This document shows positions 44,443 through 54,533 of a stretch of 64,000 bases of DNA, piece by piece. The notes under the pieces are model-generated. The model did no database searches. It was not told the origin of the DNA and saw only the letters and a program-made list of their open reading frames with translations. Source of the DNA: Nitratireductor aestuarii (GTDB lineage: Bacteria; Pseudomonadota; Alphaproteobacteria; Rhizobiales; Rhizobiaceae); NCBI RefSeq assembly GCF_014641695.1, contig NZ_BMIF01000001.1, positions 124,001-188,000 of the forward strand, written 5' to 3'. The translations under genes and the position numbers were made by a program. How positions within the stretch are numbered: the first letter of the stretch is position 1; each line of letters opens with the position of its first letter.

Positions 44443-44644
44443 GTCGTCTTGAACAGGAACTTGCGCATTCTGCGGCCATGCTGACCGGGCGTTAGGCGCT
44501 CTCTTAATGTATTTTCTGCTCATGGGAAACGCTCAGTTCCCTTATGGCGCCGCTGCCGACACCGGGACCAGCGGAATTTCCACAATTGCCGATGCCATTG
44601 CTGACCCGGCGACGAGCTTTCATCCTACTACCGGAAGATTGACT

Positions 44645-44654
44645 TTTACGTAAA
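44645..44654. promoter_or_regulatory. Palindrome TTTACGTAAA, candidate MerR operator
   Basis: A 10-bp perfect palindrome directly after a TTGACT hexamer, 33 bp upstream of the merR start. MerR proteins bind dyads between the -35 and -10 elements, and LiuR-type sites are rich in ACGTAAA, so autoregulation is plausible. Confidence 0.45.
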
Positions 44655-44687
44655 GCAGCTGAATTGTCGCGCCGAAAGGTGCCAATA

Positions 44688-45077
44688 ATGATCCATGAGT
44701 ACTATTCCATCACCGAGCTCACCAAGGAGTTCGGGATCACGACGCGTACGCTGCGCTTCTACGAGGACGAAGGACTGATCAAGCCAACGCGGCGAGGGCG
44801 CACGCGTCTCTATTCCCATGCCGATCGTCAGATGTTGCGCCGCATCCTGCGCGCTCGCAAGGTGGGGTTCTCGGTGGAAGAGGTGGGCAAGCTGCTGGCG
44901 ATCTACCGTCCGCTGCCCGAGCACCTGGGCGAACTGGGCGGCATGCTGAACGAGATCGACCGTACCCGTCAGGAGCTGCGCCAGAAGCGCCGCGATCTGG
45001 AGGAGCTTTTGCAGGAGCTCGATGAGGCGGAAGAACTCTGCGTCGAACGCCTCGCAGAACTTGGTGTAAAAACCTGA
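44688..45077 (+). CDS. MerR family transcriptional regulator
   Basis: A 129-aa MerR protein. The winged helix-turn-helix is YYSITELTKEFGITTRTLRF, followed by YEDEGLIKPTRRGRTRLYS, then the dimerisation coiled coil rich in Glu/Arg (RQELRQKRRDLEELLQELDE). It has no cysteine cluster for metal sensing. The type resembles LiuR-like regulators of branched-chain or fatty acid catabolism, but no such genes are adjacent. The ATG at 44688 has AAAGG upstream. The palindrome TTTACGTAAA 33 bp ahead is a likely autoregulatory site. Confidence 0.9.
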   Translation: MIHEYYSITELTKEFGITTRTLRFYEDEGLIKPTRRGRTRLYSHADRQMLRRILRARKVGFSVEEVGKLLAIYRPLPEHLGELGGMLNEIDRTRQELRQKRRDLEELLQELDEAEELCVERLAELGVKT

Positions 45078-45157
45078 GGCTGGCTTTCCTCTCTCCCTTT
45101 ATGGTGAGCTTGTCGGACCACGAAGGAGAGAGCTGGCCGAACTTCCGTTCGACCCTG

Positions 45158-45673
45158 CTAAATCCAGCGCCGCACCTTCTTCTTGTAATCGCGATAGGCC
45201 TTGCCGAAGCGGGCCTCAAGGTGTCGCTCTTCCGGCTCCACGGCCAGTTTGTTCGTGGCAATGGAGGCGAGAACGCCGAGGAGCAGGAACCAGGCATTGC
45301 CGAAAACGAAGCCGACGGCGAACATCAGAACCGAATTGCCTAGGTATAGCGGGTTGCGGCTGATCGCGAATGGACCGCTGGTGACGAGATGGGTGGCGCC
45401 AGCGTGCGGCCGAATGGTCGTCTTTGCCCGTCGCAAGGCACTTATCGCACTGATGTAGAGCGCTGCTACACCAACGATTAAGAGGCATCCGACGGCAAAG
45501 AGAATGTCGGACAGTGGTCGTCCGAACCATGGCGCCGGGAGGAAGATCTGCAGCAGCACTGCAATCGCAAGTGCCCCGAGATAAAGCAGCGGCGGCCAGG
45601 GGAAGGCTGTCGGTGCATGGAACGGATCAGATGCCCGGTTTGCCTTGTTCTGGTCGAATGGACGCGTCGTCAT
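45158..45673 (-). CDS. Isoprenylcysteine carboxyl methyltransferase (ICMT/PEMT) family membrane protein
   Basis: A 171-aa integral membrane methyltransferase-like protein with about four hydrophobic segments (LLYLGALAIAVLLQIF, ILFAVGCLLIVGVAALYI, SVLMFAVGFVFG, AWFLLLGVLASIA). The family signature HLVTSGPFAISRNPLYLG and the tail EPEERHLEARFGKAYRDY (18 residues) bind S-adenosylmethionine. The bacterial substrate is not known. It lies between the convergent merR and the DUF1624 gene on the same strand. Confidence 0.85.
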   Translation of the reverse strand: MTTRPFDQNKANRASDPFHAPTAFPWPPLLYLGALAIAVLLQIFLPAPWFGRPLSDILFAVGCLLIVGVAALYISAISALRRAKTTIRPHAGATHLVTSGPFAISRNPLYLGNSVLMFAVGFVFGNAWFLLLGVLASIATNKLAVEPEERHLEARFGKAYRDYKKKVRRWI

Positions 45674-45720
45674 CGGTTCCTCCCGTGACAGCCGATGCGA
45701 ACCCGTTTTCCTCCCGCGGG

Positions 45721-46698
45721 TTACTGCACCGGCGTTTGATCTTGCGGGCCAGTGTTCTCCATAAGGCAGATATTGGCAAGATCCTGCAGGCGGCGAGTGG
45801 ACTGTTCATCCGCCGCAAACAACTGGTCCATCAGGTTGTTGGATTGCGCCTTGTCGAGGAGGCAGCCGCAATAGGCGTTGCAGAAGGTTTCGTCACGGAA
45901 AGCTACGCATTGTGCGTTGCAGGAATTGAGAAAAAGCGCGCCCTGGTCCGGCTCAGGTGGAGGGGAAACCTGCGCGAAAAGCCAGACGAGCGACACCAGA
46001 ACCGGCTGGTGCAGCAGATAGAAGGCGAGGCTGTGCTTGCCGATGAAGCCAAGCACCGGCACCCGGTCCGGCCAGCGGAGTGCCGCCATGCGCACATTGA
46101 GGCCAGTCTGTTGCCCGATTTGCGCAGCCGCGATGCCAAAGAGCACCACGCCGAACAGCGGGAAAAGCGGCACATAGTCTGTCGATGGCCCGACATTAGT
46201 GGAAAAGCCTGTCCACCAGAGCGCCTCGTGGTTGAAGATCCCGCCTTCGATGAACTGCGGCAGCGCGATCGCGATTGCGCCCGAAAGGATGACCAGCGCC
46301 CAGTGCAGCCGCAGAAACGCCAGGCCCAGCACGCTTGCCAGGGCGATATGATGCAGGATGCCGAAGAAGATGAAGGCTTCCGGCGTTGCAAGCATGGTGA
46401 CGGCCGTGATTGCCACCGCTGCCGCGACGATGAGGGCGAGCCGCTTGAAGAACGGTCCGCGCTTGAACCCGTTTCCATTCGCCAGAAACAGGCTGAAGCC
46501 GACAATGAAGAGGAAAGAGATCGCGATCGAGCGCGCAAAGATGCGCCAGCCGCCAGTGACCGAGCTTCCCGGTTCGATATAGCCGAAGAAGTCGAGGTCC
46601 CAGGTAAAGTGATAGATCGCCATGGCGACCAGGGCGAGACCACGCGCGCAGTCGACCAGCTCGATTCTCCGGCGGGGAGGGGATGTCTCAATGACCAT
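45721..46698 (-). CDS. DUF1624 (heparan-alpha-glucosaminide acetyltransferase-like) membrane protein with Cys-rich tail
   Basis: A 325-aa polytopic membrane protein. The DUF1624 start is clear (RRRIELVDCARGLALVAMAIYHF), with about eight membrane segments. After the last one (VLVSLVWLFAQV) comes a soluble tail of about 75 residues with CNAQC and CNAYCGC, two CxxxC motifs separated by eight residues, plus one more Cys near the end. This tail is not part of DUF1624 as I know it. Members are thought to acetylate envelope sugars; substrate unknown. It is divergent from the OmpA lipoprotein with 170 bp between starts. Confidence 0.82.
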   Translation of the reverse strand: MVIETSPPRRRIELVDCARGLALVAMAIYHFTWDLDFFGYIEPGSSVTGGWRIFARSIAISFLFIVGFSLFLANGNGFKRGPFFKRLALIVAAAVAITAVTMLATPEAFIFFGILHHIALASVLGLAFLRLHWALVILSGAIAIALPQFIEGGIFNHEALWWTGFSTNVGPSTDYVPLFPLFGVVLFGIAAAQIGQQTGLNVRMAALRWPDRVPVLGFIGKHSLAFYLLHQPVLVSLVWLFAQVSPPPEPDQGALFLNSCNAQCVAFRDETFCNAYCGCLLDKAQSNNLMDQLFAADEQSTRRLQDLANICLMENTGPQDQTPVQ

Positions 46699-46868
46699 TG
46701 AAGAGGGCCTCAGCTGCGTGTTTGACGTCGCGACTCATTATCCCGGCAAAAATGCCCGTACTTTCCGCAGTTCGCCACATTTATGTTAATAGGAGGATGA
46801 GGGACGCCTGCTGCAAGATTCGGCTCAGTCATGCGGCACATGCAGAACATATTCGGAGAGGACTATTC

Positions 46869-47516
46869 ATGCTCAAGAAAGTTATAATCGCGACGATGGT
46901 CGGTGGCCTGCTTGCTGGCTGTAGCACTGATCCTTACACGGGGGACCAGAAGATCTCGAACACCGCGGGCGGTGCCGCGCTTGGCGCGCTGGCTGGTGCG
47001 GGCCTTGGCCTTCTGGCCGGTGGCGACGATCGCCGTAACGCGCTGATCGGTGCAGGTGTTGGCGCGCTCGCCGGCGGCGCGATCGGCGGTTACATGGACC
47101 GCCAGGAAGCCGAACTGCGCGCGCAGCTGCAGGGTACGGGCGTCAGCGTCACGCGTCAGGGTGATTACATCATCCTCAACATGCCGTCGAACATCACCTT
47201 CTCGACGGATTCGGCATCGATCCAGCCGGGCTTCTACAACACGCTGAACTCGGTCGCGCTCGTCATCAAGCGCTTCAACCAGACGCTTGTCGACGTTTAT
47301 GGCCACACGGATTCCACCGGCGGCTACCAGCACAACATGCAGCTGTCGCAGCGCCGTGCCAGCTCCGTCGCGGATTACCTGACCGCGCAGGGCACCGACC
47401 CGCGCCGCTTCCAGATCTTCGGCATGGGTCCCGACCAGCCGATTGCATCCAATGCGACGCCGGAAGGCCGCGCCCAGAACCGCCGCGTCGAGATTCGCCT
47501 GACGCCGCTGCGCTAG
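46869..47516 (+). CDS. OmpA-family outer-membrane lipoprotein with glycine-zipper segment
   Basis: A 215-aa lipoprotein (Pal/YiaD type). The signal peptide MLKKVIIATMVGGLLAG ends in the lipobox LLAGC. A glycine-zipper region follows (GAALGALAGAGLGLLAGG), then the OmpA peptidoglycan-binding domain with ITFSTDSASI, VDVYGHTDSTGG, QLSQRRASSVADYL and NRRVEIRL. It tethers the outer membrane to peptidoglycan. The ATG at 46869 is chosen for the signal peptide; the longer frame to 46698 is not family-like. Confidence 0.93.
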   Translation: MLKKVIIATMVGGLLAGCSTDPYTGDQKISNTAGGAALGALAGAGLGLLAGGDDRRNALIGAGVGALAGGAIGGYMDRQEAELRAQLQGTGVSVTRQGDYIILNMPSNITFSTDSASIQPGFYNTLNSVALVIKRFNQTLVDVYGHTDSTGGYQHNMQLSQRRASSVADYLTAQGTDPRRFQIFGMGPDQPIASNATPEGRAQNRRVEIRLTPLR

Positions 47517-47536
47517 TTTTCGCAGAAAAGAGACTT

Positions 47537-47574
47537 ACGATGCGCACAGCCTATGGTTGTGCGCATCGTTGTTT
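47537..47574 (+). terminator. Rho-independent terminator of the OmpA lipoprotein gene
   Basis: ACGATGCGCACA / TGTGCGCATCGT, perfect 12-bp arms with a 9-base loop, followed by TGTTTTC. Confidence 0.85.
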
Positions 47575-47695
47575 TCGGGGTGCGTCACGTCGACCGGCAG
47601 ACCACAGAAGGCGAGAAAAATGAAGCTGTAGAACATATTGGCAACGGTCCGGAATCTATTTTGATACCAATCGGATAAAGCCGATTGCGCACAGA

Positions 47696-47710
47696 GAACA
47701 AAAAGTGTAC
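47696..47710 (+). promoter_or_regulatory. Imperfect LexA box upstream of recA
   Basis: GAAC AAAAAGT GTAC, one base off the inverted consensus GAAC-N7-GAAC, 62 bp before the recA start. The position and gene make it a likely SOS site despite the mismatch. Confidence 0.55.
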
Positions 47711-47771
47711 AGAAAGGAAAGTTGAAAGCATTTAGGCATCGCGCCCATTGACCTTAGAAGGGTGTTGTATC

Positions 47772-48854
47772 ATGGCTCAAAATACTTTGAGGCTTGTAGA
47801 GGATCAGGCAGTGGACAAATCCAAGGCATTGGACGCTGCTCTTTCGCAGATCGAGAGAGCTTTCGGCAAAGGTTCAATCATGCGCCTCGCCGGGAACGAA
47901 AAGATTGTTGAGATCGAAACGATCTCAACCGGCTCTCTGGGGCTTGATATTGCATTGGGTGTGGGCGGACTTCCTCGCGGCCGCATCATTGAGATCTATG
48001 GTCCGGAAAGCTCCGGCAAGACCACCATGGCGCTTCACACCATCGCTGAGGCACAGAAGAAGGGCGGCATCTGCGGCTTCATCGATGCCGAGCATGCGCT
48101 GGACCCGGTCTATGCCCGCAAGCTTGGCGTTGACCTTGAGAACCTGCTGATCTCGCAGCCGGACACGGGCGAGCAGGCGTTGGAAATCTGCGACACGCTG
48201 GTGCGCTCCGGCGCGCTCGACGTCATTGTCGTGGACTCGGTCGCTGCCCTGACGCCGCGCGCTGAAATCGAAGGCGACATGGGCGACAGCCTGCCAGGCC
48301 TGCAGGCGCGTCTCATGAGCCAGGCGCTGCGCAAGCTCACCGCGTCGATCTCGCGCTCGAAGACCATGGTGATCTTCATCAACCAGATCCGCATGAAGAT
48401 CGGCGTGATGTTCGGTTCACCCGAGACGACCACGGGCGGCAACGCGCTCAAGTTCTATGCCTCGGTGCGTCTCGACATCCGCCGCATTGGCTCGGTGAAG
48501 GACAGGGACGAGGCCGTGGGCAACCAGACCCGCGTCAAGGTCGTCAAGAACAAGCTTGCTCCCCCCTTCAAGCAGGTCGAGTTCGACATCATGTACGGCG
48601 AAGGCGTGTCGAAGACGGGCGAGCTCATCGATCTCGGCGTAAAGGCCGGTGTGGTCGAGAAGTCGGGGGCCTGGTTCTCCTATAACTCGCAGCGCCTTGG
48701 TCAGGGCCGGGAAAATTCCAAGCAGTTCCTGCGCGACAATCCGGAAGTGGCAAACGAGATTGAAACGACGCTGCGCCAGAATGCCGGCCTGATCGCCGAA
48801 CAGTTCCTGGATGACGCCCGCGGCGAGGATTTCGACGACGCTGCCGCAGGTTGA
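47772..48854 (+). CDS. recA: Recombinase RecA
   Basis: Forms filaments on single-strand DNA, drives strand exchange and triggers LexA self-cleavage. The 360-aa protein has Walker [10 protein letters not shown] (77..85), Walker [11 protein letters not shown], loop L1 around [11 protein letters not shown] and loop L2 [10 protein letters not shown]. The start [20 protein letters not shown] (20 residues) is the rhizobial form; I therefore reject the longer frame from 47748. GAAGGGTG lies upstream. A terminator follows 65 bp after the stop. Confidence 0.98.
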   Translation: MAQNTLRLVEDQAVDKSKALDAALSQIERAFGKGSIMRLAGNEKIVEIETISTGSLGLDIALGVGGLPRGRIIEIYGPESSGKTTMALHTIAEAQKKGGICGFIDAEHALDPVYARKLGVDLENLLISQPDTGEQALEICDTLVRSGALDVIVVDSVAALTPRAEIEGDMGDSLPGLQARLMSQALRKLTASISRSKTMVIFINQIRMKIGVMFGSPETTTGGNALKFYASVRLDIRRIGSVKDRDEAVGNQTRVKVVKNKLAPPFKQVEFDIMYGEGVSKTGELIDLGVKAGVVEKSGAWFSYNSQRLGQGRENSKQFLRDNPEVANEIETTLRQNAGLIAEQFLDDARGEDFDDAAAG

Positions 48855-48918
48855 TGTGTGAGCGGGTTGGGGCAGCTTTGCATCCGGCTCTTACGCAACA
48901 CATTGAAGCATGATTTTG

Positions 48919-48955
48919 AAACGTCGCGATCTTGGTCGCGGCGTTTCGTGTTTTT
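48919..48955 (+). terminator. Rho-independent terminator of recA
   Basis: AAACGTCGCGA / TCGCGGCGTTT arms (one G-T pair) around TCTTGG, followed by CGTGTTTTT. Confidence 0.82.
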
Positions 48956-49129
48956 GGTCCTTCTGACGTCGCGGGTTGGGGAGGCGCGTCAAAGCAGGCC
49001 ATGCGTCTCCATGGCCACAACAGATTGACCCAGTCGTGCGCTGATTTCTGGACAGACAGTTCGGGTGGCGCTACAAGGCTGCGGTCTTATATTCCGCTGT
49101 GAGAGGCGGGTTTCTCGCAAAGGCAGAGC

Positions 49130-51793
49130 ATGAGTAGCGTCAACGACATCCGGTCGACTTTTCTCGACTATTTCCGGAAGAATGGCCACGAGATCGTTTC
49201 ATCGAGTTCGCTCGTCCCGAAGAACGATCCGACGCTCATGTTCACCAATGCCGGAATGGTGCAGTTCAAGAACGTCTTCACTGGTCTCGAGACGCGTCCT
49301 TATAGCCGCGCCACAACGGCGCAGAAGTGCGTTCGTGCTGGCGGCAAGCACAACGACCTGGACAACGTCGGCTACACGGCGCGCCACCACACCTTCTTCG
49401 AGATGCTCGGCAATTTCTCCTTCGGTGACTATTTCAAGGAGACGGCGATCGAGCTCGCCTGGAACCTCGTCACCAAGGAATTCGGCCTCGACGCCAAGCG
49501 CCTTCTCGTCACTGTCTACCACACCGACGATGACGCTGCGAATTTCTGGAAGAAGATTGCCGGCCTGAGCGATGACCGCATCATCCGCATTCCAACCAGC
49601 GACAATTTCTGGGCCATGGGCGATACCGGCCCCTGCGGCCCGTGCTCCGAAATCTTCTACGATCACGGCGACCACATTGCCGGTGGCCCTCCCGGAAGCC
49701 CGGATGAGGATGGCGACCGCTTCATCGAGATCTGGAACCTCGTGTTCATGCAGTTCGAGCAGCTGACGCCGGAAGAGCGCGTGAACCTGCCGCGTCCGTC
49801 CATCGACACCGGCATGGGCCTCGAGCGCGTCGCAGCCGTTCTGCAGGGCGTCCATGACAACTACGACATCGACCTTTTCCGCGCGCTGATCCGCGCTTCT
49901 GTCGAGGCAACCGGCGTCAAGGCGGAAGGCAAGCAAGCCGCAAGCCACAAGGTCATCGCCGATCATCTGCGCTCCGCAAGCTTCCTGATTGCCGATGGCG
50001 TGCTGCCGTCGAACGAGGGCCGCGGCTATGTTCTGCGCCGCATCATGCGTCGCGCCATGCGTCACGCCCAGCTTCTGGGGGCCGAAGAGCCGCTGATGTG
50101 GCGTCTGGTGCCGGCACTCGTGCGCGAGATGGGCCAGGCCTATCCTGAGCTGGTGCGCGGCGAGGCTCTGATTACTGAGACGCTGAAGCTTGAGGAGACC
50201 CGTTTCCGCAAGACGCTGTCGCGCGGCCTGAACCTTCTGTCCGACGCGACGTCCTCGCTGGTTGAAGGCGACCGTCTCGATGGCGAGACCGCGTTCAAGC
50301 TCTACGACACCTACGGCTTCCCGCTCGATCTGACGCAGGATGCACTGCGCCAGCGCGGTATTTCAGTCGACATCGAGACGTTTAATGCCGCGATGGAACG
50401 CCAGAAGGCGGAAGCGCGCGCAAGCTGGTCAGGCTCGGGCGAAGCGGCAACCGAAGCCATCTGGTTCTCCGTCAAGGATAAGGTCGGCTCCACTGAGTTC
50501 CTCGGCTACGAGACCGAAGAGGCCGAGGGTGTGATTGCGGCACTTGTCCGTGATGGTGCAATGGTTGATGCGGCTGCCGAAGGCGAGGCAGTGGCCGTCG
50601 TCACCAACCAGACGCCATTCTACGCGGAGTCGGGTGGCCAGGTCGGCGACACCGGCACCATGGAAGGTGAGGGCTTCACCATCGCGGTCGAGAACACGCA
50701 GAAGCGTGGCGAGGGCCTCTTCGTTCACTCCGGCAAGGTTGTGAAGGGCACGGCAAAGGTCGGCCAGGCGGTCGCGCTGAAGGTCGATCACGAACGTCGT
50801 ACGCAAATCCGCGCCAACCACTCGGCCACCCACCTGCTGCACGAGGCGTTACGCGAGGTTCTGGGCACCCATGTTGCCCAGAAGGGTTCGCTCGTCGCAC
50901 CGGAGCGCCTGCGCTTCGACTTCTCGCATCCGAAGCCGATTTCCGAAGCGGAACTGGCCGAGATCGAGGAGCGTGCAAACGAGATTGTTCTGCAGAACGC
51001 GCCAATCAACACGCGTCTGATGTCCGTCGATGACGCAATCGCCGAAGGTGCAATGGCTCTTTTCGGTGAGAAGTACGGGGAAGAGGTGCGCGTTGTCTCC
51101 ATGGGCACGGCGGTCCGCGGCGAGAAGGCTGGCAAGACTTTTTCGCTGGAACTCTGCGGCGGTACCCATGCCCGTTCCACCGGTGATATCGGGCTTGTCC
51201 ATGTGGTGACCGAAGGCGCTGTTGCCGCCGGCGTACGCCGCATCGAGGCGCTGACCGGTGCAGCCGCCCGTGAGTACCTGGAAGAGCAGGAAAACCGCCT
51301 GAAGCAGGCTGCTGCAGTTCTGAAGGTCGCGCCCGCTGACGTTGTTTCGCGTCTTGAGGCTCTGGTCGAAGAGCGCAAGAAGCTGGAACGCGAGCTGGCT
51401 GATGCCCGCCGCAAGCTCGCCCTTGGTGGCGGTACAGCTGGTTCCGCATCGGACGGTCAGGAGACGGTGAACGGCGTGTCCTTCATGGGCCGCGTGGTCG
51501 AAGGCATTGCACCGAAGGACCTGAAGCCGCTCGCCGATGATGGCAAGCGTGCATTGGGCTCCGGCGTCGTTGTTTTCGTCGGCACTTCTGAAGACGGCAA
51601 GGCAAGCGTCGTCGTCGGCATCACGGAAGATCTGACGGGACGCTTCAGCGCCGTCGATCTCGTCCGCGCTGCCTCGGAAGCAATTGGCGGCAAGGGTGGC
51701 GGCGGTCGTCCTGACATGGCGCAGGCTGGCGGACCGGACGGTTCCAAGGCGGCCGCAGCCATCGATGCGGTGAAGGCAATGCTGGCTGGTTGA
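49130..51793 (+). CDS. alaS: Alanyl-tRNA synthetase
   Basis: Charges tRNA-Ala. The 887-aa protein has the class II catalytic core ([32 protein letters not shown]), the tRNA-recognition middle, the editing domain with [11 protein letters not shown] and [13 protein letters not shown] for zinc and deacylation, and the C-Ala oligomerisation domain ending in a glycine-rich [16 protein letters not shown]. The recA-alaS order is usual in Alphaproteobacteria. A hairpin terminator follows. Confidence 0.98.
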   Translation: MSSVNDIRSTFLDYFRKNGHEIVSSSSLVPKNDPTLMFTNAGMVQFKNVFTGLETRPYSRATTAQKCVRAGGKHNDLDNVGYTARHHTFFEMLGNFSFGDYFKETAIELAWNLVTKEFGLDAKRLLVTVYHTDDDAANFWKKIAGLSDDRIIRIPTSDNFWAMGDTGPCGPCSEIFYDHGDHIAGGPPGSPDEDGDRFIEIWNLVFMQFEQLTPEERVNLPRPSIDTGMGLERVAAVLQGVHDNYDIDLFRALIRASVEATGVKAEGKQAASHKVIADHLRSASFLIADGVLPSNEGRGYVLRRIMRRAMRHAQLLGAEEPLMWRLVPALVREMGQAYPELVRGEALITETLKLEETRFRKTLSRGLNLLSDATSSLVEGDRLDGETAFKLYDTYGFPLDLTQDALRQRGISVDIETFNAAMERQKAEARASWSGSGEAATEAIWFSVKDKVGSTEFLGYETEEAEGVIAALVRDGAMVDAAAEGEAVAVVTNQTPFYAESGGQVGDTGTMEGEGFTIAVENTQKRGEGLFVHSGKVVKGTAKVGQAVALKVDHERRTQIRANHSATHLLHEALREVLGTHVAQKGSLVAPERLRFDFSHPKPISEAELAEIEERANEIVLQNAPINTRLMSVDDAIAEGAMALFGEKYGEEVRVVSMGTAVRGEKAGKTFSLELCGGTHARSTGDIGLVHVVTEGAVAAGVRRIEALTGAAAREYLEEQENRLKQAAAVLKVAPADVVSRLEALVEERKKLERELADARRKLALGGGTAGSASDGQETVNGVSFMGRVVEGIAPKDLKPLADDGKRALGSGVVVFVGTSEDGKASVVVGITEDLTGRFSAVDLVRAASEAIGGKGGGGRPDMAQAGGPDGSKAAAAIDAVKAMLAG

Positions 51794-51822
51794 TCTAGCA
51801 AATCGGACTGACGTGAGTTTCG

Positions 51823-51856
51823 GGGCGGAACCTGCAGGGGTTTCGCCCTTTCTTTT
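51823..51856 (+). terminator. Rho-independent terminator of alaS
   Basis: GGGCGGAACC / GGTTTCGCCC (one G-T pair) around TGCAGG, followed by TTTCTTTT. Confidence 0.82.
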
Positions 51857-52144
51857 GGCCTCCTGCTGTCCGCGTAGAGGTCACCGTCACGCAGGCTTAT
51901 CCGCGATTTCTGTGGATAAACGTCTCCGGCTGCTCGGCCCAGCAATAAACAGGAAGAACGTTGTGAACCATGGAAAAGAAAGAACACGCGCCTATGTCCT
52001 GAGCGAAATTTTATGCTAACCTTATAGATGTCCGCAGGACAGTTTTGATAATTTTCATGTTAATAAATTGATTTTAATTAGCGTACCGATTTGCGTTTGG
52101 ATCTAACAGTCCAGCCACAAATAGCTTCACCAAGGTGAGTTTTA
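51857..52144 (+). other. AT-rich leader region of the MHS transporter gene
   Basis: No gene is seen. The stretch holds TTATCC (51897..51902) facing TGTGGATAA (51911..51919), an exact DnaA-box sequence in a dyad. About 100 bp of AT-rich DNA with TATAGA-like elements follows, a likely promoter zone, and then AAGGTGAG ahead of the transporter start. Confidence 0.4.
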
Positions 52145-53509
52145 ATGGTTTCTGAAGAATTGGTCGCGGGAGGCGAGCCGTTGAGTCAGGCTGCTCCGGC
52201 GAATTCGCCATCGCGAGTGCTGGTGGCGAGCCTTATAGGCACCACCGTCGAGTTTTACGACTTCTACGTCTACGCCACCGCAGCGGTGCTTGTGTTCCCC
52301 CTGCTGTTTTTCCCGGCTGGCAACCCCACTACGGCCTTGCTTGCATCCTTCGCTATCTTTGGCGCGGCTATGATCGCGCGTCCTCTGGGCGCCATCTATT
52401 TTGGTCATCTGGGCGACAAGCGCGGCCGCAAGTTCACGCTTGTGGGCGCGCTGCTGACCATGGGTATTGCGACGTTTCTGATCGGCGTTCTGCCCACCTA
52501 TGAAATGGCAGGCTGGTTTGCGCCGCTGTTCCTCGTCGTCCTTCGCCTGGCGCAGGGCTTTGCCCTGGGCGGTGAATGGAGTGGTGCCGCTCTTGTGGCG
52601 ACGGAAAATGCGCCTGCTGGTAAGCGCGCCATATTCGGCACATTCCCGCAGCTCGGAGCCCCGCTGGGCTTCATCGTGGCCAATTCGCTGTTCCTGCTGA
52701 TTGCGGCGATGCTGCCATCGGAACATGCCAACCGCCCGTCGGATGAGTTCCTGACCTGGGGATGGCGCATTCCCTTCCTTTTCTCGGCCGTCATGGTCAT
52801 CGTCGGCCTCTGGGTTCGCCTGCATCTGGTCGAGAGCACGGCCTTCAACAAGGTCGTGAAAGAGAAGAAGGTGGTCAAGCTTCCGCTGACCAGTGTCATC
52901 AAGGATTTTCCCAAGGAGCTTATCCTCGGCACCTTCTACATGCTGAGCACCTACGTGCTGTTCTACCTCATCACGGCTTTTTCGCTGAGCTACGGCACGG
53001 CCAAGATGGACGCGGCATTGCCCGGTCTCGGCTATGACTACACGAACTTCGTTTGGATGATGGTGCTGGGTGCGGTCTTCTTCGGCATCTTCACGCTGCT
53101 GTCGGGACCTTGGGCGGAAAAGTGGGGCCGTCGTGGTTTCCTGATCGTCGTCACGGCGCTCATCCTGGTCTACGGACTAAGCTGGGTTCCGCTACTCCAG
53201 CTGGGCAGCTGGGGACCGCTGATCTGGCTGGTGCTTGGCTTTTCACTGATGGGTATGACCTTCGGCCCGATGGGCGCGCTGCTGCCGGAACTGTTCCCGG
53301 CCAACGTCCGCTACACAGGCTCGGGAATCTCCTACAACGTGTCTTCGATCATCGGTGCAGCCGTTGCTCCCTTCATCGCGGTCGCCCTATGGCAGTATGG
53401 TGGCGGCAGCCCGTTCTGGGTCGGCATGTATCTCGCTGGATCCGCCGTCCTGACGCTGATCTCGCTGCTGCTCGGATCCGAGACCAAGGACGTCGACTAC
53501 GAGGCCTGA
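52145..53509 (+). CDS. MHS-family (metabolite:H+ symporter) MFS transporter
   Basis: A 454-aa inner-membrane transporter with twelve predicted helices. MHS features are the start GTTVEFYDFYVYATAAVLVF, the helix 2-3 loop GHLGDKRGRKFTL, and QGFALGGEWSGAALVATE (18 residues). Relatives carry shikimate, citrate, proline/betaine or alpha-ketoglutarate; the substrate here cannot be told. AAGGTGAG precedes the ATG. The gene is alone between terminators. Confidence 0.93.
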   Translation: MVSEELVAGGEPLSQAAPANSPSRVLVASLIGTTVEFYDFYVYATAAVLVFPLLFFPAGNPTTALLASFAIFGAAMIARPLGAIYFGHLGDKRGRKFTLVGALLTMGIATFLIGVLPTYEMAGWFAPLFLVVLRLAQGFALGGEWSGAALVATENAPAGKRAIFGTFPQLGAPLGFIVANSLFLLIAAMLPSEHANRPSDEFLTWGWRIPFLFSAVMVIVGLWVRLHLVESTAFNKVVKEKKVVKLPLTSVIKDFPKELILGTFYMLSTYVLFYLITAFSLSYGTAKMDAALPGLGYDYTNFVWMMVLGAVFFGIFTLLSGPWAEKWGRRGFLIVVTALILVYGLSWVPLLQLGSWGPLIWLVLGFSLMGMTFGPMGALLPELFPANVRYTGSGISYNVSSIIGAAVAPFIAVALWQYGGGSPFWVGMYLAGSAVLTLISLLLGSETKDVDYEA

Positions 53510-53536
53510 TCCTCGATCAGACCCTGACACAATGCG

Positions 53537-53569
53537 AAATGCCATCGCTCGCTGAGCGATGGCATTTTT
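53537..53569 (+). terminator. Rho-independent terminator between the MHS transporter and aqpZ
   Basis: AAATGCCATCGCT / AGCGATGGCATTT, perfect 13-bp arms with a CGCTG loop, followed by T-residues. The A-rich left flank lets it work on both strands. Confidence 0.93.
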
Positions 53570-53598
53570 GATTCCGGGCCTGAGCGCGACGCAGGAGC

Positions 53599-54285
53599 TC
53601 AGTCGCTGTCCTTGTAGATCGCCCGCCACACCAGCGCTCCCACGACGGCGCCCGCAAGCGGAGCAACCCAGAAGACCCAGAGCTGGGTGAGGGCGGCGGT
53701 GTCTGCGAAGATCGCCACACCCGTCGACCTGGCCGGGTTGACGGACGTGTTCGTCACCGGAATCGAAACCAGATGGATGACGGTGAGCGTCATGCCGATG
53801 GCAATCGGCGCGAATCCGGCGGAAGACTTTTTGGCCGTGGACGCCAGGATGATGAAGACAAAGAAGGCGGTCATCACCACTTCCATGGAGATCGCTGCAG
53901 GCATGGAGTAGCCGCCTGGGGAGAGTTCGTCGTACCCGTTGGAGGCAAAACCTCCGGCTACGAAACTGCCGCTGCCGGTTGCAATGAAATAGAGAACAGC
54001 AGCGGCGGCGGTCGCGCCCAGCACCTGGACGATGACGTATCCGGAAAGGTCATGCACCGGCAGGCGGCCGCCAATGACCATGCCGACGGAAACGGCCGGG
54101 TTGAAGTGACCACCCGAGATGCGGCCCACCGCATAGGCCATGGTGAGCACCGTGAGGCCGAATGCGAGGGATACGCCCAGTAGCCCAATGCCAACCTCGG
54201 GATAGCCTGCAGCCAGGACGGCACTGCCGCATCCGCCGAAGACAAGCCAGAATGTTCCGAAAAACTCAGCGAACAATTTCTTCAT
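53599..54285 (-). CDS. aqpZ: Aquaporin Z
   Basis: Water channel of the inner membrane. The 228-aa protein has six helices and both NPA half-helices (HFNPAVSVG and SVNPARSTG). The Arg of the selectivity filter follows the second NPA. The narrow-pore residues fit AqpZ rather than glycerol facilitators. Convergent with the MHS transporter; 248 bp of AT-rich DNA with a GCTATG/CATAGC-like segment separate it from icd, which is transcribed the same way. Confidence 0.96.
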   Translation of the reverse strand: MKKLFAEFFGTFWLVFGGCGSAVLAAGYPEVGIGLLGVSLAFGLTVLTMAYAVGRISGGHFNPAVSVGMVIGGRLPVHDLSGYVIVQVLGATAAAAVLYFIATGSGSFVAGGFASNGYDELSPGGYSMPAAISMEVVMTAFFVFIILASTAKKSSAGFAPIAIGMTLTVIHLVSIPVTNTSVNPARSTGVAIFADTAALTQLWVFWVAPLAGAVVGALVWRAIYKDSD

Positions 54286-54490
54286 AGCAAACCCTCCAGC
54301 AATAAATTATTGCCGGAAAAGTACAGGCTGATTCGGGCGGCGAAAATAGTGCTATGCTATATTAGCGCTGACTGTACCGTGTTCTAACGGTTAATGCTAC
54401 AGTATAGCGATTGGGAAAAGAGGACGTATTCACTTATGCGATGTGAATAGTTTTCTTGTCTGGGTATGGATGCGAAGGTTGCTTTGGCAA

Positions 54491-54521
54491 CAAAAGAAAA
54501 GGGCTGGTCGATGCCAGCCCC
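54491..54521 (-). terminator. Rho-independent terminator of icd
   Basis: GGGCTGG / CCAGCCC arms around a 6-base loop; on the minus strand it is followed by TTTTCTTTT. It lies 13 bp after the icd stop. Confidence 0.9.
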
Positions 54522-54533
54522 TTCCTGAAATCC

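Larger units (their letters stand above)
44364..44687. other. parE / merR divergent intergenic region
   Basis: These 324 bp carry the parE LexA box and, near the merR side, a perfect TTTACGTAAA palindrome (44645..44654) next to TTGACT. A 48-codon open frame (44507..44653) starts at an ATG without a convincing ribosome site and ends in the palindrome; I do not call it a gene. Nothing else is seen. Confidence 0.5.
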
